A program made the position numbers and the translations under genes. The notes below the pieces were generated by a model that searched no databases, was not told the DNA's origin, and saw only the letters and a list, made by a program, of their open reading frames with translations. Below, one piece after another: positions 63,638 through 64,000 of a stretch of DNA of 64,000 nucleotides (its first letter is position 1; the number at the start of each line of letters is the position of its first letter). This DNA comes from Tepidimonas alkaliphilus (GTDB lineage: Bacteria > Pseudomonadota > Gammaproteobacteria > Burkholderiales > Burkholderiaceae_C): contig NZ_VJNB01000002.1 in the NCBI RefSeq assembly GCF_007556595.1, positions 186,001 through 250,000 of the forward strand, in the 5' to 3' direction.

Positions 63638-64000
63638 CGCCGCCAGCCTAGCCGCGTCAGGTCGCCGCCAGCCTCCAGCAGCTTGAGCGCCTCGGTCTCG
63701 AATTGCGCTGCTGGGCCGGCCAAGTCGATCACGATTTCGACGCGCCGGTTGCGCGCGCGGTGCTCGGCGCTGTCGTTGGGCGCCAGCGGCTGGGTGTCGG
63801 CAAAGCCGGCCACGCGCAGCCGCTGCGGCTCCACCGCCTTCTGCTCCAGCAGCGCGTTGGCCACCGCGGCGGCGCGCGCCGCCGACAAATCCCAGTTGGA
63901 CTGAAAGCGCGCGGTGCGGATCGGCACATCGTCGGTGTGGCCCTCCACCGCCACCTGGCCGGGGATGGCCGACAGCGCCTCGCCGATGCGGCGCAGCATG
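63634..64000 (-). CDS. Flagellar motor stator protein, MotB/MotD type (C-terminal part)
   Basis: 122 residues of the OmpA-like peptidoglycan-binding domain are visible; the N-terminus lies beyond the window. The diagnostic V-E-G-H-T-D-D-V-P-I lies near the start of the visible part, with N-W-D-L-S-A-A-R-A and G-F-A-D-T-Q-P-L and the closing N-R-R-V-E-I-V-I. These match MotB/MotD stator proteins anchoring the flagellar motor to peptidoglycan. Other OmpA-domain proteins are less likely because of the D-D-V-P-I sequence. It converges on the HDOD-like gene with overlapping stops. Confidence 0.85.
   Translation of the reverse strand, partial: MLRRIGEALSAIPGQVAVEGHTDDVPIRTARFQSNWDLSAARAAAVANALLEQKAVEPQRLRVAGFADTQPLAPNDSAEHRARNRRVEIVIDLAGPAAQFETEALKLLEAGGDLTRLGWRR

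Overview
The window looks like a chromosomal segment of a high-GC betaproteobacterium (order Burkholderiales). The evidence is the dnaA-dnaN-gyrB / rpmH-rnpA-yidD-yidC-mnmE replication-origin neighbourhood, a phasin with PhaR-like operators, a TctDE-type two-component pair, YraN/DiaA/DolP next to rsmI, and twin pilT-pilU. Its metabolic genes suggest a sulfur-oxidising, polyhydroxyalkanoate-storing heterotroph with type IV pili and a flagellum. A genus such as Tepidimonas would fit, but that is a guess. I saw no rRNA, tRNA, CRISPR array or insertion sequence.

Layout. 1-2.9 kb (minus strand): a cytochrome bd-like oxidase operon, in which a CydA homologue carries an extra C-terminal heme c domain, is followed by a second CydA-like subunit (cut by the window edge) and preceded by a DUF2946 gene. 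3-7.9 kb: a PAS histidine kinase, the remnant of an ornithine cyclodeaminase gene, a RidA protein, a PabB-PabC fusion and an Lrp-type regulator. 8-15.6 kb: putA, yggS, pilT, pilU and a beta-hydroxyacid dehydrogenase. 15.8-19.4 kb (minus): soxA-soxX-soxH and a TauE/SafE exporter, whose two promoters share one operator-like element. 19.5-25.5 kb: dolP, a DiaA-like SIS gene, yraN, rsmI, a DUF502 gene and a Pat-type acyltransferase. 25.5-29.8 kb: a phasin, an Aer-like chemoreceptor and a PAS-GGDEF-EAL phosphodiesterase whose PAS looks like the heme PAS of FixL. 29.8-35.8 kb: housekeeping and hypothetical genes (HADH, moaC, M48 protease, DUF3717/DUF1289, purB, GST). 35.9-39.4 kb: a two-component system with two PepSY proteins and a cytochrome b561. 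39.5-43.4 kb: a broken sbtA, arsR-arsC-acr3, a CDF metal transporter and a truncated AbrB-type antitoxin gene. 43.4-54 kb: the dnaA-region core genes. 54-64 kb: a CZB chemoreceptor, a TsdA thiosulfate dehydrogenase, recX-recA, a MarR regulator, TctDE, an HDOD-like protein and the end of a MotB/MotD gene.

How the genes fit together. SoxA, SoxX, SoxH, the TauE/SafE exporter and TsdA all act on reduced sulfur in the periplasm. The heme c-bearing CydA could be a terminal oxidase accepting electrons from a cytochrome c pool, which is inference. The Aer-like receptor and the probable heme-PAS phosphodiesterase would tie motility and c-di-GMP to redox state and oxygen. The ars block has its own ArsR operator. 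By eye the window is a patchwork of very GC-rich blocks (about 8-12.4, 30-35, 39.5-48.5, 51-54 and 57.5-59 kb) and blocks with more AAA, TTT and TTG codons, including the sox and cyd genes. Coordinates of weak promoters and operators come from manual reading.
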